A model generated the notes under the pieces. The model made no database searches. It had not been told where the DNA came from and saw nothing but the letters and a program-made list of their open reading frames with translations. Shown here in pieces: positions 26,416-34,344 of a stretch of DNA of 64,000 nt (position 1 is its first letter; the number at the start of each line of letters is the position of its first letter). The translations under genes and the position numbers were made by a program. This stretch comes from Sphingomonas sp. HDW15A. Its GTDB lineage: Bacteria > Pseudomonadota > Alphaproteobacteria > Sphingomonadales > Sphingomonadaceae. The DNA lies in the NCBI RefSeq assembly GCF_011301715.1, contig NZ_CP049870.1, forward strand, positions 1,426,001 through 1,490,000. Direction: 5' to 3'.

Positions 26416-27321
26416 CTAGGGCACGTGGTCGCCGGGGATCGCTCCGATCAGCCATTCGCGGAAGTGGCGGATCTTCGGCACCTTGCGGCGATGCTCGGGA
26501 TAGACCAGCCAGTAGCGAAAGCCCGCCGTCGCCGTCAGCGGGAAAATTTGCACCAACCGGCGATCGCGCATGTCGTTCTTCCAGAATTCCGGGGTCAGCA
26601 GCACCACCCCCTGCCCGCCCATCGCCGCATGGCCTTCGTCCGCCTGACTGTCGAGGCGAAGCCCGGCGACCGGCCGCCGCCCTTCATGCTTCACCCCCGC
26701 CGCGTCGAACCACTTGCCCCACCAAGGGTCGTCGGGGCTGATCATCGGCAGGCTGAGGAGGTCGGCGGGCTCGATCTTGCGCGCCAGCCGCGCTTCCGTC
26801 GCCGCCAGGAACGAAGGCGTGCACATCGGCGTGAAGTCGATCCGCATCAGCGGCTCGCACACCAGTCCCTCCCACGGCTGCGCCCCGGCTCGGATCGCGA
26901 TGTCCGCCTCCCCGCCGTGAAGGTCGGTAATGCTGTTGCCGGTCATCAGCCGAACCGCGATGCCGGGATGCTCGACCTGGAACGCGCCGAGCCGCCACGC
27001 CAGCCAGGTGTTGGCAAAGGTGAAGGTCGTCGCCACCGTCAGCAGCGACTCATCCTCCACGCGGTGCGCCGCGAACGCCGCGTCGATGCTGTCCAGCGCC
27101 TGGGTCAGCGTCGGCAGAAGCCGCGCGCCGAGCGGGCTCAGCCGCGCCCGTCCCTTTTCGCGCACGAACAAAGGCGCGCCGAGCCGTTCCTCCAATAATC
27201 TCACCTGATAGGAGACCGCGGCCTGGGTCATCCCCAGCTCGGCGGCGGCATTCGTGAAGTTTTCGTGACGGCCCGCGGCCTCGAACACGCGGACTGCGGC
27301 AAGCGGGGGAAGGCGTCTCAT
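26416..27321 (-). CDS. LysR-family transcriptional regulator, GcvA-like
   Basis: 301 residues. The N-terminal winged helix-turn-helix is clear (LAAVRVFEAAGRHENFTNAA, AAVSYQVRLLEERLG, LFVREKGRARLSPLG). The C-terminal effector domain has the GcvA-subfamily features DLHGGEADIAIRAG and DPWWGKWFDAAG. LysR regulators usually control a divergent gene; here the divergent neighbour is a 61-residue protein of unknown function at 27468, so that gene or its operon is the best target guess. The ligand is unknown. Confidence 0.92.
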   Translation of the reverse strand: MRRLPPLAAVRVFEAAGRHENFTNAAAELGMTQAAVSYQVRLLEERLGAPLFVREKGRARLSPLGARLLPTLTQALDSIDAAFAAHRVEDESLLTVATTFTFANTWLAWRLGAFQVEHPGIAVRLMTGNSITDLHGGEADIAIRAGAQPWEGLVCEPLMRIDFTPMCTPSFLAATEARLARKIEPADLLSLPMISPDDPWWGKWFDAAGVKHEGRRPVAGLRLDSQADEGHAAMGGQGVVLLTPEFWKNDMRDRRLVQIFPLTATAGFRYWLVYPEHRRKVPKIRHFREWLIGAIPGDHVP

Positions 27322-27467
27322 GAATGCAGCTTATAAGGCAGGCTTATCGACCCTGTCGATTGTTTCGTTGGCGGCGCGAAGGGCGGAGACCTATTTGGAG
27401 GGCAAGCGACGGCGGCCCTCCCTCCCACGCATAGCCGCCGTCGCCGACCAAGGGGAAGGAACGAGAA

Positions 27468-27653
27468 ATGACCTACGCATTCAACCCGCGCCTGTTCTTA
27501 GAGAACGGCCCCACCGTTTCGGCCCAGGCCGTTCACCGTCGCCATGCGATGATCCGCGCAGCGCTTGGCGCGCCGGACAGCCGCCCGGCCGAGGTCCCGG
27601 CACCCGCCAACCTCGACATGCCGTTCTGCGGAGTCATCCGCTTCGCGCTTTGA
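27468..27653 (+). CDS. Small protein of unknown function (61 aa), divergent from LysR gene
   Basis: A 61-residue reading frame beginning at an ATG with GGGGAAGGAA upstream, a good ribosome site. I do not recognise the family. The sequence is Pro/Ala-rich with no membrane helix and contains a single Cys near the end (MPFCGVIRF). It is the first gene divergent from the GcvA-like LysR regulator and is followed after 32 bp by another small gene with a good ribosome site and then a terminator, suggesting a short operon. Conservation in relatives would decide whether it is real. Confidence 0.55.
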   Translation: MTYAFNPRLFLENGPTVSAQAVHRRHAMIRAALGAPDSRPAEVPAPANLDMPFCGVIRFAL

Positions 27654-27685
27654 GCTTTAGTGCCGTTTCAAAAAGGGGTAGAAAG

Positions 27686-27841
27686 ATGAGAGACGAAATG
27701 TTCCACCGGACCCATGAAGCAGGGCGCGAGGCCCTCCACGACGGCATCGACCGCCTGATCGAGAAGATCATGACCGCCTTCCGCGCGCTTGAGCGCGTGC
27801 AGTTCAATGCGCCTTGGCGAAGCAGGAAGCTGGCCAGGTAG
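27686..27841 (+). CDS. Small charged protein of unknown function (51 aa)
   Basis: A 51-residue frame from ATG at 27686 with AAAAGGGGTAG upstream. It is largely a predicted amphipathic helix (REALHDGIDRLIEKIMTAFR) with a basic end (WRSRKLAR). I do not recognise a family. Second gene of the putative two-gene unit divergent from the LysR regulator; a strong terminator follows 23 bp after its stop, which supports transcription ending here. Confidence 0.5.
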   Translation: MRDEMFHRTHEAGREALHDGIDRLIEKIMTAFRALERVQFNAPWRSRKLAR

Positions 27842-27864
27842 CGGATATGTCAACTCAAACGTGA

Positions 27865-27890
27865 AACGCCGGCCCGAGAGGACCGGCGTT
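27865..27890 (+). terminator. Rho-independent terminator
   Basis: AACGCCGG (27865-27872) pairs with CCGGCGTT (27883-27890) around a 10-nt loop, followed by ATCTTTTG. It lies after the two small genes and before the convergent PilZ gene, and may serve both directions. Confidence 0.8.
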
Positions 27891-27916
27891 ATCTTTTGTC
27901 ATTGTCAGCTTGGACC

Positions 27917-28459
27917 TTACCGCTCAAGCGCGCTCGAGACCCGCCCAAGCGGCGCGGCGAGTGCCTGGCGGACCTCGGCCCCGGCGATCGTCGCTGCGAT
28001 CATTCCCGCCAACGCCGCGAAGACATATTGCATCCGCTGGCCGCGACTGCGGCTGCGCTCAGCTTTCTCCTCTAAAAATCGCGGCAAGCGCCGGCGCTCC
28101 TTCGGTACCGGACTTGCGGCGGCTTTGCGGTCCACGGTCGGGGCGCGGTCGTTGGCGATATTGGCGACCGGCAATTCGTCCTGGGCGGCGACCCCGAAGC
28201 GGTGGCCCCGGTTCCACACCACCCGCGCGACGATGACGTGTAGTCCGCGGCGAATCTCGACATAGTCGCCGCGCATGGGCGCCGTCGCCGCCTGCAGGCC
28301 CGCGCCGCGCTTGCTCAGGTCAACGATGCAGGCGTCATGCCACCCGGCGTCCGTTTTCATCCGGGCTCGGATCAACACCTTCCGCCTTTGCTCTCTGGGT
28401 CGCATGGACTGGGCGGTAGCGGCGCCGTGGTCAGCGCAAGCTTGCGACATCCTCCACAT
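27917..28459 (-). CDS. PilZ domain protein with C-terminal membrane helix
   Basis: 180 residues from the first ATG; ATGs at 28450 and 28405 are alternatives. The PilZ domain covers about 19-105 (REQRRKVLIRARMKTDAGWH, then DLSKRGAGLQA, RGDYVEIRRGLHVIVARVVW, HRFGVAA). RxxxR and DxSxxG-type elements are both present, so c-di-GMP binding is plausible. After a basic linker (KERRRLPRFLEEKAERSRSR) there is one membrane helix (YVFAALAGMIAATIAGAEV). A membrane-tethered c-di-GMP receptor is the simplest reading; the partner is unknown. Confidence 0.82.
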   Translation of the reverse strand: MWRMSQACADHGAATAQSMRPREQRRKVLIRARMKTDAGWHDACIVDLSKRGAGLQAATAPMRGDYVEIRRGLHVIVARVVWNRGHRFGVAAQDELPVANIANDRAPTVDRKAAASPVPKERRRLPRFLEEKAERSRSRGQRMQYVFAALAGMIAATIAGAEVRQALAAPLGRVSSALER

Positions 28460-28515
28460 CGGACCTGATCGCCGGGGCTTTGCAAAGCGGCCTGCCGTCT
28501 GCCACGGAAAGGGAC

Positions 28516-30540
28516 ATGAAAACCCAGCAACTGCTCAACTACGCCCGCGACTCTTGGGTCGCCGGCGATACCACCAGCCTGTCCGAGCTGCCGAGCGCGA
28601 TCGACGGGGCGATCGTCGCCGCCACCGGCTCCGGCGGGCTCGATTTCAAAGCCATGCTCGATCATGCCCGCCACGTCGGCGGGCCGGCCTTGCGCGCCCT
28701 CACCTTCCACCAGCGGGCACGGATCCTCAAAGGGCTGGGCCTCGCCATTTTGGAGGCAAAAGAGGCGCTGTACGAGCTTAGCTACCAGACCGGCGCGACG
28801 CGGAAAGACGGCTGGATCGATATCGAGGGCGGCGCGGGCACCCTGCTCTCCTTCTCTTCCAAGGGCCGCCGCGAGCTGCCCGATGCGCACGTTCTGCTCG
28901 ACGGCGCGCTGGAGCCGCTGTCGAAAGGCGGAAACTTCGTCGGCCAGCATATCTACACACCGCTGCAAGGCGCGGCTGTGCACATCAACGCTTTCAACTT
29001 CCCGGTGTGGGGAATGCTGGAGAAACTGGCGCCGACCTTGCTCGCGGGCGTCCCCGCCATCGTCAAGCCGGCCAGCGCCACCGCGTTCCTCACCGAAGCC
29101 GCCTTCCGGGTGATGATCGACAGCGGGCTGCTGCCGACCGGTGCGGTGCAACTGATCGTCGGCGGGGTCGGCGATCTGTTCGACCATTTGACCGGCCAAG
29201 ACGTCGTCAGCTTCACCGGATCGGCGGCGACGGCGTCTAAGCTCAAGAACCATCCGGTCGTGCTTCGCGAGAGCGTCCGCTTCGTTGCCGAGCAGGACAG
29301 CCTCAACGCCTCGATCCTCGGGCCCGATGCCGAACCGGGAACGCCGGAATTCGACCTGTTCGTGAAGGAGGTCGTCAACGAGATGACGGTGAAGGCGGGG
29401 CAGAAGTGCACGGCCATCCGCCGCGCCATGGCGCCCGCCGAGCATCTCGACGCGGTCGAGGCGGCGATCCGCGAACGGCTTGAGGCAACGACGGTTGGCG
29501 ACCCGCGCGACAAGGACAGCCGGATGGGCGCGCTCGTTTCCGTCGCCCAGCGCAAGGACGTCCGGTCGCAGGTCGAGAAGTTGCTCAATGCGGGTGCACG
29601 CGTCGTCTCCGGTAATCTCGAGGCGGAGTGCGGCCCGGAAGGCGGCGCGTTCATGGCCCCCATCCTGCTTCGTGCTGACGACCCGTGGAGCAGCGCCGCG
29701 GTGCATGACGTCGAGGCATTCGGACCGGTCTCGACCGTCATGCCATACAAGGACTTGGCCGACGCCGTCGCGCTCGCCAATCGCGGCATGGGAAGCCTGG
29801 CGCTGTCGCTGTTCACTTACTCGCCCGATGCGGCGCGGGAGTTCATCCAGGGCGCGGCGGCCTTCCACGGCCGGATGCTCGTCCTTAACCGCGACAATTC
29901 CAAGGAATCGACCGGCCACGGCTCGCCGCTTCCGGTGCTGGTCCACGGCGGACCCGGCCGCGCCGGCGGATCGGAGGAGATGGGCGGGATCCGCGGTGTG
30001 AAGCATTACATGCAGCGCACTGCCATCCAGTCGACCCCGGCGATGATCGCCGCGATCAGCGAGCAGTACATCCCGGGCGGGCCGAAGCACGTCATCGATG
30101 CGCACCCGTTTCGCAAACGAATGAGCGAGCTCGAAATCGGCGACACGCTGCGCACCGCCAGCCGGACGGTGACGATCGCCGACATCGAGCATTTTGCCGA
30201 ATTCACCGGCGACAAATTTTACGCTCACATGGACGAGGAAGCGGCCAAGGCCTCGCCGATATTCGAAGGACGGGTGGCGCACGGCTACCTCATCCTGAGC
30301 TTCGCCGCCGGCCTGTTCGTCGATCCCGATCCGGGCCCCGTGCTGGCCAACACCGGACTCGAGAATCTGCGGTTCCTGACGCCGCTCTATCCGGGCGATT
30401 CGATGCGGGTCGAGCTGACCGTCCGCTCCAAGTCGCTGAAGAGCGAAGACACCGGCGTGGTCCGCTGGGCGGTCGAGATCTTCAACCAGAAGGACGAATT
30501 GGTCTCGACCTACGACCTGCTGACGGAGATTGTGCCCTGA
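28516..30540 (+). CDS. paaZ: PaaZ-type bifunctional aldehyde dehydrogenase / enoyl-CoA hydratase
   Basis: 674 residues from ATG at 28516, with GGAAAGGGA upstream. Residues 1-520 are an aldehyde dehydrogenase domain: the general base Glu is in VRFVAEQDSLN and the nucleophile Cys in AGQKCTAIRR, with HINAFNFPVWG early on. Residues about 530-674 are a MaoC-type hydratase (FAEFTGDKFYAHMDEEAAK, VAHGYLILSFAAG). In phenylacetate catabolism PaaZ opens the oxepin-CoA ring and oxidises the aldehyde. No other paa genes are visible here, so a different ring-cleavage or a stand-alone role cannot be excluded. Confidence 0.9.
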   Translation: MKTQQLLNYARDSWVAGDTTSLSELPSAIDGAIVAATGSGGLDFKAMLDHARHVGGPALRALTFHQRARILKGLGLAILEAKEALYELSYQTGATRKDGWIDIEGGAGTLLSFSSKGRRELPDAHVLLDGALEPLSKGGNFVGQHIYTPLQGAAVHINAFNFPVWGMLEKLAPTLLAGVPAIVKPASATAFLTEAAFRVMIDSGLLPTGAVQLIVGGVGDLFDHLTGQDVVSFTGSAATASKLKNHPVVLRESVRFVAEQDSLNASILGPDAEPGTPEFDLFVKEVVNEMTVKAGQKCTAIRRAMAPAEHLDAVEAAIRERLEATTVGDPRDKDSRMGALVSVAQRKDVRSQVEKLLNAGARVVSGNLEAECGPEGGAFMAPILLRADDPWSSAAVHDVEAFGPVSTVMPYKDLADAVALANRGMGSLALSLFTYSPDAAREFIQGAAAFHGRMLVLNRDNSKESTGHGSPLPVLVHGGPGRAGGSEEMGGIRGVKHYMQRTAIQSTPAMIAAISEQYIPGGPKHVIDAHPFRKRMSELEIGDTLRTASRTVTIADIEHFAEFTGDKFYAHMDEEAAKASPIFEGRVAHGYLILSFAAGLFVDPDPGPVLANTGLENLRFLTPLYPGDSMRVELTVRSKSLKSEDTGVVRWAVEIFNQKDELVSTYDLLTEIVP

Positions 30541-30576
30541 TCGTTCGTTGATGCCGGTGGAAGAGGAAACCCAGCG

Positions 30577-31008
30577 ATGAAGATCAGCGATGTTATGACC
30601 ACCGACGTAGAGACTGTAAGCGCCGAGCAGACAGCTCGAGAGGCAGCCCACTTCATGCTGCGCGCCGACACCGGCTCGATCCCCGTGTGCGAGAATGGAC
30701 GGGTGATCGGCATGGTCACCGACCGCGACATTGCCGTTCGCGGCGTTGCTGAAGGCCGCGGCCCCGATACGCCGGTCAGCGACCTGATGAGCGACGGGAT
30801 CGTCTGCGCCCATGAGGACGACGACGTCGACGCCGTCGCCAAGCGCATGAGCGACGAACAGGTCCGCCGCATGCCGGTGCTCGATTCGGACGAACGGCTG
30901 GTCGGAATGGTTAGCCTGGGCGATCTTTCCCGTGAAACGACGGGCGAGGCCGCGAGCGCGGCGCTGGAGGGTGTCAGCGCGCCTGGCGGCCAACACCAGC
31001 AAGGCTGA
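30577..31008 (+). CDS. CBS-domain pair protein
   Basis: 143 residues made of two tandem CBS motifs: MKISDVMTTDVETVSAEQTA with GSIPVCENGRVIGMVTDRDI, and VSDLMSDGIVCAHEDDDVDA with RRMPVLDSDERLVGMVSLGD. CBS pairs bind adenosyl nucleotides (AMP, ATP, SAM, NAD) and act as energy or stress sensors; stand-alone ones like this often have no fused effector. The target is unknown. It follows paaZ by 36 bp and ends before a terminator. Confidence 0.88.
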   Translation: MKISDVMTTDVETVSAEQTAREAAHFMLRADTGSIPVCENGRVIGMVTDRDIAVRGVAEGRGPDTPVSDLMSDGIVCAHEDDDVDAVAKRMSDEQVRRMPVLDSDERLVGMVSLGDLSRETTGEAASAALEGVSAPGGQHQQG

Positions 31009-31013
31009 CAAAA

Positions 31014-31038
31014 AAGCCCGGATCTTAGCCCCGGGCTT
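31014..31038. terminator. Bidirectional Rho-independent terminator between CBS gene and atpF
   Basis: AAGCCCGG (31014-31021) pairs with CCGGGCTT (31031-31038). A-rich sequence precedes it on the plus strand and CTTTG follows, so it can stop both the CBS transcript and the reverse-strand ATP synthase operon. Confidence 0.8.
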
Positions 31039-31059
31039 CTTTGTTCGATGGCGATGAAA

Positions 31060-31602
31060 TCAGAGGCTGGCGATCGCCTTGTCGACCAGCGGCTTGTCAG
31101 ACTTTGCGTCGTGAGCGCCGGCGACCAGCTTGGCAGCACCAGCGGCAGCGACCCGCGCGGCCGTCGCGTGGATGTCGGCGATTGCCGCCCGCTCTTCGGC
31201 AGCAATCTTCTCTTCGGCCATCTTTGAGCGCCGTTCGACCAGGGTCTTCGCGTCGCTCTTGGCCTTGGTGACGATCTGCTTGGCCTCCGTCTTGGCGCGC
31301 TCGACCATCGCCGCGGCCTCGCCCTCGGCGGCCTTCGCCTTGGCCTCATATTCAGCCTTCAGCGCCTCGGCCTCCTTGCGAAGCGTTTCGGCTTCGGAAA
31401 GCTGGGCCTTGATCTCGGCAATCTTCTTGTCGAGCGACTTGCCGACCGATTCCGGCACCTTCTTCCAGATGAAGATGGCGAAGACCGCAAGCATGGTCAG
31501 CGCGACCCACTGGGTCGGGTCCATGCCTAGTGCAGTGGGGGTGGCATGAGCCGCGGCTTCGCCATGCTCGGCGGCTGCAGCAGCCAGCATTAGCTCAAGC
31601 AT
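31060..31602 (-). CDS. atpF: ATP synthase F0 subunit b
   Basis: 180 residues. N-terminal extension (MLELMLAAAAAEHGEAAAHA) leads into one membrane helix (WVALTMLAVFAIFIWKKV), then a long charged coiled coil rich in Ala, Glu and Lys (KAQLSEAETLRKEAEALKAE and so on), the peripheral stalk. The start overlaps the end of the b' gene by 8 bp. As last gene of atpI-atpB-atpE-b'-b it is the canonical b subunit by position in alphaproteobacteria. Confidence 0.92.
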   Translation of the reverse strand: MLELMLAAAAAEHGEAAAHATPTALGMDPTQWVALTMLAVFAIFIWKKVPESVGKSLDKKIAEIKAQLSEAETLRKEAEALKAEYEAKAKAAEGEAAAMVERAKTEAKQIVTKAKSDAKTLVERRSKMAEEKIAAEERAAIADIHATAARVAAAGAAKLVAGAHDAKSDKPLVDKAIASL

Positions 31603-32089
31603 TGGCCATGACCTCCTTCACCGCGCGAGCCGAATCCGCCGCCTTGACCTCAACTCCGGCGACCGTCCGGGCGATCTCGGAAGCAAGCTCGGCCGCGGCC
31701 TGCTCAATCTCCTTGACCGCTGCTTCGCGCGAGGCCCGGAGGCTCTGCTGCGCCTCGCCGATCTTTGCGGAAATCGCGGCATCGGCTTCGCCTAGCGATT
31801 TCTCCATCGACTTGGCGCCTTCGTCCTTGGCCTTGCCCGTCAGCTTCGTCGCTTCGGCTCGGCTGGCGTCCATCCGCTCCCGGTAGGCGGCTTCGACCGC
31901 ATCTGCCTGGGCCCTTGCGGCTTCCGCAGCGGCGAGGTCTTCGGCCATGCGCTTTTCGCGCGCGTCGACGGTCGCATGGATCTTGGGCAGCATGCCCTTG
32001 CCGATCCCGAAATAGATCGCGCCGAGCACCAGCAGCAGCCAGAAGAACTGGCTGTTGGCGACCTCGGCAAGCTGATTCAGTTGGGGCAT
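31595..32089 (-). CDS. atpG: ATP synthase F0 subunit b'
   Basis: 164 residues. The short N-terminus and membrane helix (QFFWLLLVLGAIYFGIGKGM) are followed by MLPKIHATVDAREKRMAEDL, the characteristic start of the coiled coil in b/b'. It pairs with the canonical b to form the peripheral stalk of the split-b type seen in photosynthetic and other alphaproteobacteria. It is 63 bp downstream of atpE. Confidence 0.9.
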   Translation of the reverse strand: MPQLNQLAEVANSQFFWLLLVLGAIYFGIGKGMLPKIHATVDAREKRMAEDLAAAEAARAQADAVEAAYRERMDASRAEATKLTGKAKDEGAKSMEKSLGEADAAISAKIGEAQQSLRASREAAVKEIEQAAAELASEIARTVAGVEVKAADSARAVKEVMANA

Positions 32090-32152
32090 TGCTGTTCCTG
32101 CCAGGTGCGGCGGACGTCAGGCGACGCCCGCCCCCACCAAAACGCTCTTGGC

Positions 32153-32380
32153 TTAGATGGCGTAGAGGATGATCATCGCAACTGCGAAGGCGATCAGGCC
32201 CAACAGCTCGGCGGCCGCGAAGCCGATGAACAGTCGGCCCTGCTGGCCGTCGGCCGCAGCCGGATTGCGAAGCGCGCCCTGAAGGAACGAGCCGAAGACC
32301 GTGCCCACGCCGGCAGCGGCAGCGCCGACGCCGATTGCCGCGAGACCGGCACCGATGACCTTTGCAGATTCAAGATCCAT
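32153..32380 (-). CDS. atpE: ATP synthase F0 subunit c
   Basis: 75 residues, two hydrophobic helices joined by the polar loop RNPAAADGQQ. The proton-binding Glu lies in GFAAAELLGLIAF in helix 2. The N-terminus AKVIGAGLAAIGVGAAAAGV is the usual glycine-rich helix 1. It forms the rotor ring of the proton motor. Downstream of atpB by 27 bp. Confidence 0.95.
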   Translation of the reverse strand: MDLESAKVIGAGLAAIGVGAAAAGVGTVFGSFLQGALRNPAAADGQQGRLFIGFAAAELLGLIAFAVAMIILYAI

Positions 32381-32407
32381 AATATCAAACTCCTTGGGTA
32401 AACGCGT

Positions 32408-33187
32408 TTAGTGAAGATGTTCCGCGTCGTTGATGTACAGCGACGTGAGAAGAGCGAAGACATAAGCCTGGATCGCGGCGACCAGCAGCTCGAGGACGTT
32501 GACCGCGACGATGAATACGAAGGACAGTATCGAAATCCCGATCCCCATGGCGGTGCCGCCCTGAAGACCTTGGATGATGAAATAGGCGAACACCTTCACC
32601 AAGATGTGGCCGGCGATCATCGCCACGAAAAGTCGCAGGCCGAGGCTGAACGGTCGCACTAGGAAGCTCAGCAGCTCGACCACGAAAATGAACGGAACCA
32701 TCGGCTTGGGCGTTCCGTGCGGAACGAACAGGCTGAAGAAGTGCAGGCCGTGCTTCCAGAAACCGACAATGAGCACGATCGAGAAGCTCATGACCGCCAT
32801 CACGCCCGTGACCGTGAACTGGCTGGTTACGGTGAAAGGGTGGACGCCCGGAATGATCCCGAACGGCATCATCCCCATGAAGTTGGCAAACAGGATGAAG
32901 ACAAAGATCGTGAAGATCCACGGAACATACCGGCGGCCGTCCGGGCCGATATTGGTATCGACCATGTCGTAGATGAACTTGGTGATTCCCTCGACCGCCA
33001 TCTGCCAGCGGCCGGGAACCAGCTCCCGCTTCATTCCGCCCATCATGAACAGCCAGATCGAGCCGAGGACGATCAGCATCCACAGCGCGCTGTTGGTGAA
33101 GACGAATGGATCGCCCGGAGCAGCCGGCCCGAACAGCGGGTCGATCTGGAATTGATGCATCGGGTCGATCTTGATCTCGGCCGCCAC
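32408..33187 (-). CDS. atpB: ATP synthase F0 subunit a
   Basis: 259 residues, about six membrane helices. The essential Arg is in PFSLGLRLFVAMIAGH; IDPLFGP at the N-terminus and NVLELLVAAIQAYVFALL near the C-terminus are typical. It forms the half-channels through which protons pass to subunit c. It follows atpI by 2 bp. The F1 genes are not in the window, as expected for the split arrangement in alphaproteobacteria. Confidence 0.95.
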   Translation of the reverse strand: MAAEIKIDPMHQFQIDPLFGPAAPGDPFVFTNSALWMLIVLGSIWLFMMGGMKRELVPGRWQMAVEGITKFIYDMVDTNIGPDGRRYVPWIFTIFVFILFANFMGMMPFGIIPGVHPFTVTSQFTVTGVMAVMSFSIVLIVGFWKHGLHFFSLFVPHGTPKPMVPFIFVVELLSFLVRPFSLGLRLFVAMIAGHILVKVFAYFIIQGLQGGTAMGIGISILSFVFIVAVNVLELLVAAIQAYVFALLTSLYINDAEHLH

Positions 33188-33189
33188 GT

Positions 33190-33534
33190 TTATTCCTTCG
33201 TGTCCGGAACTTGTCCGGTGCGATTGTTAGCCACTCGAAACACGCTTCTGACGGCGAGGCCGAACCCGAGGAACAGCATCGCCAGCATCACCCACGGCGT
33301 CGTGCCGGCCACCCGATCGATCAGCCAGCCGATCAGGCCGGCGCCGAACGGAAGTCCGATCAGGTCCGACAGGATCCGCATTCCGGCAGACCGGATTACG
33401 CGCTGGGATTCGGTCGTCATCCGACCGTCCTTGAGCGCCTCCTCCGCCTTGAGCCGATCGAGCCGCTTGTCGAGCGACGTCAATCGGGCATCCTTTGGAG
33501 ATTGCGGTTCCTGGTCGATCCCGTTCGCAGCCAT
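33190..33534 (-). CDS. atpI: AtpI/AtpZ-type ATP synthase accessory membrane protein
   Basis: 114 residues from ATG at 33534 (GAGG close upstream). The N-terminal half is charged (SLDKRLDRLKAEEALKDGRM); the C-terminal half has two helices with the family pattern GLPFGAGLIGWLIDRVAGTT and VMLAMLFLGFGLAVRSVF. AtpI assists c-ring assembly and is the first gene of the F0 operon. Confidence 0.88.
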   Translation of the reverse strand: MAANGIDQEPQSPKDARLTSLDKRLDRLKAEEALKDGRMTTESQRVIRSAGMRILSDLIGLPFGAGLIGWLIDRVAGTTPWVMLAMLFLGFGLAVRSVFRVANNRTGQVPDTKE

Positions 33535-33748
33535 GTGCCTCAACTCCCAAAATGCGCGCCGCCGGACCGGAGAAATGGCCTGCTGGCGTCTAAGGCAAGG
33601 AACATGGCGGCGTCAGGCCCGCCAAGGCGCCGCCCCTTTATGAAGGGGCCTTGGCCAAGTCAACCGGTGCATCCACCGATTGCACTCACCCTCAGGGCCT
33701 TTTCTGACGCTTCTCGCCCTAGGTTCTATGTGTCGCAGGCTCGGATGC

Positions 33749-34111
33749 TCAACCACAATAATCCGGCCGCGGAGCCGATTCGCCGGCAGCGCGACGACGC
33801 CACCGCCCGTCCGGCAGCAGATACGCCTCGCCGACCGCGACTCCGCCGAGCAACTCGCAACCCGCCGTGACGCCGACGTCGCCCGGGGCGACCCCGCGCC
33901 TGGCCCCAAGCTGGCTGTAAAGCGCGCGGCGCTTGATGTTGATGGCATTGACCTGGCTGCGGACCGCCGGCGGCACCGCGCTGACGATGCCAAGATAGCC
34001 GTCGAACCGCTCGCCGACCTGACCCGCGGCGCGGGCAGCCGATTGCTCGGGCTGGGCAAGCGCCGGACCCGCCAACGCTGCAACGCCCGCAAGCACTAGC
34101 AACAATCGCAT
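33749..34111 (-). CDS. ydbL: YdbL-like exported protein (DUF1318)
   Basis: 120 residues with a signal peptide (MRLLLVLAGVAALAGPALAQ). The mature part has the DUF1318 pattern: RFDGYLGIVSAV, VRSQVNAINIKRRALYSQLG, ARRGVAPGDVGVTAGCELL, GEAYLLPDGRWRRR. It is the last gene of a ydbH-ynbE-ydbL operon; its ATG overlaps the ynbE stop (TGATG). In E. coli YdbL was linked to proper function of the YdbH/YnbE lipid-transport bridge as a periplasmic helper. Confidence 0.85.
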   Translation of the reverse strand: MRLLLVLAGVAALAGPALAQPEQSAARAAGQVGERFDGYLGIVSAVPPAVRSQVNAINIKRRALYSQLGARRGVAPGDVGVTAGCELLGGVAVGEAYLLPDGRWRRRAAGESAPRPDYCG

Positions 34112-34344
34112 CAGCGCGGACTCCCCCCGTCCGGCTTGCGCTGTGGGAAAGCGTCCGGGTTCTGGCGTATCAACTCCTCGACATCACGCTGAAGGCGAAC
34201 AAGCACTTCCTGCTCGATCCTGACGTTCAGGTTGATCTCAATCGGCTTGTCGGGCGCGCTCACGGAAACGCAGCTCGCGCTCAGCGGAAGGAGCAACAGG
34301 GCCGCCATTCCGTTCCGAGCTAGGCGAAGGTTCGCTGGGGTCAT
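34111..34344 (-). CDS. ynbE: YnbE-like lipoprotein
   Basis: 77 residues. A lipoprotein signal with lipobox LSASC (Cys about residue 25) is followed by VSVSAPDKPIEINLNVRIEQ, the YnbE signature. It is an outer-membrane lipoprotein partner of YdbH. Its ATG overlaps the ydbH stop (ATGA) and its own stop overlaps ydbL, so the three are strictly coupled. Confidence 0.85.
   Translation of the reverse strand: MTPANLRLARNGMAALLLLPLSASCVSVSAPDKPIEINLNVRIEQEVLVRLQRDVEELIRQNPDAFPQRKPDGGSPR

Noticed and set aside
28372..31011. Very long open frame (879 codons) on the reverse strand under paaZ and the CBS gene
   Set aside because: It is the antisense of two clear genes; composition is His/Arg/Gly-rich as expected from reverse reading of GC-rich codons, and no family motif is present.
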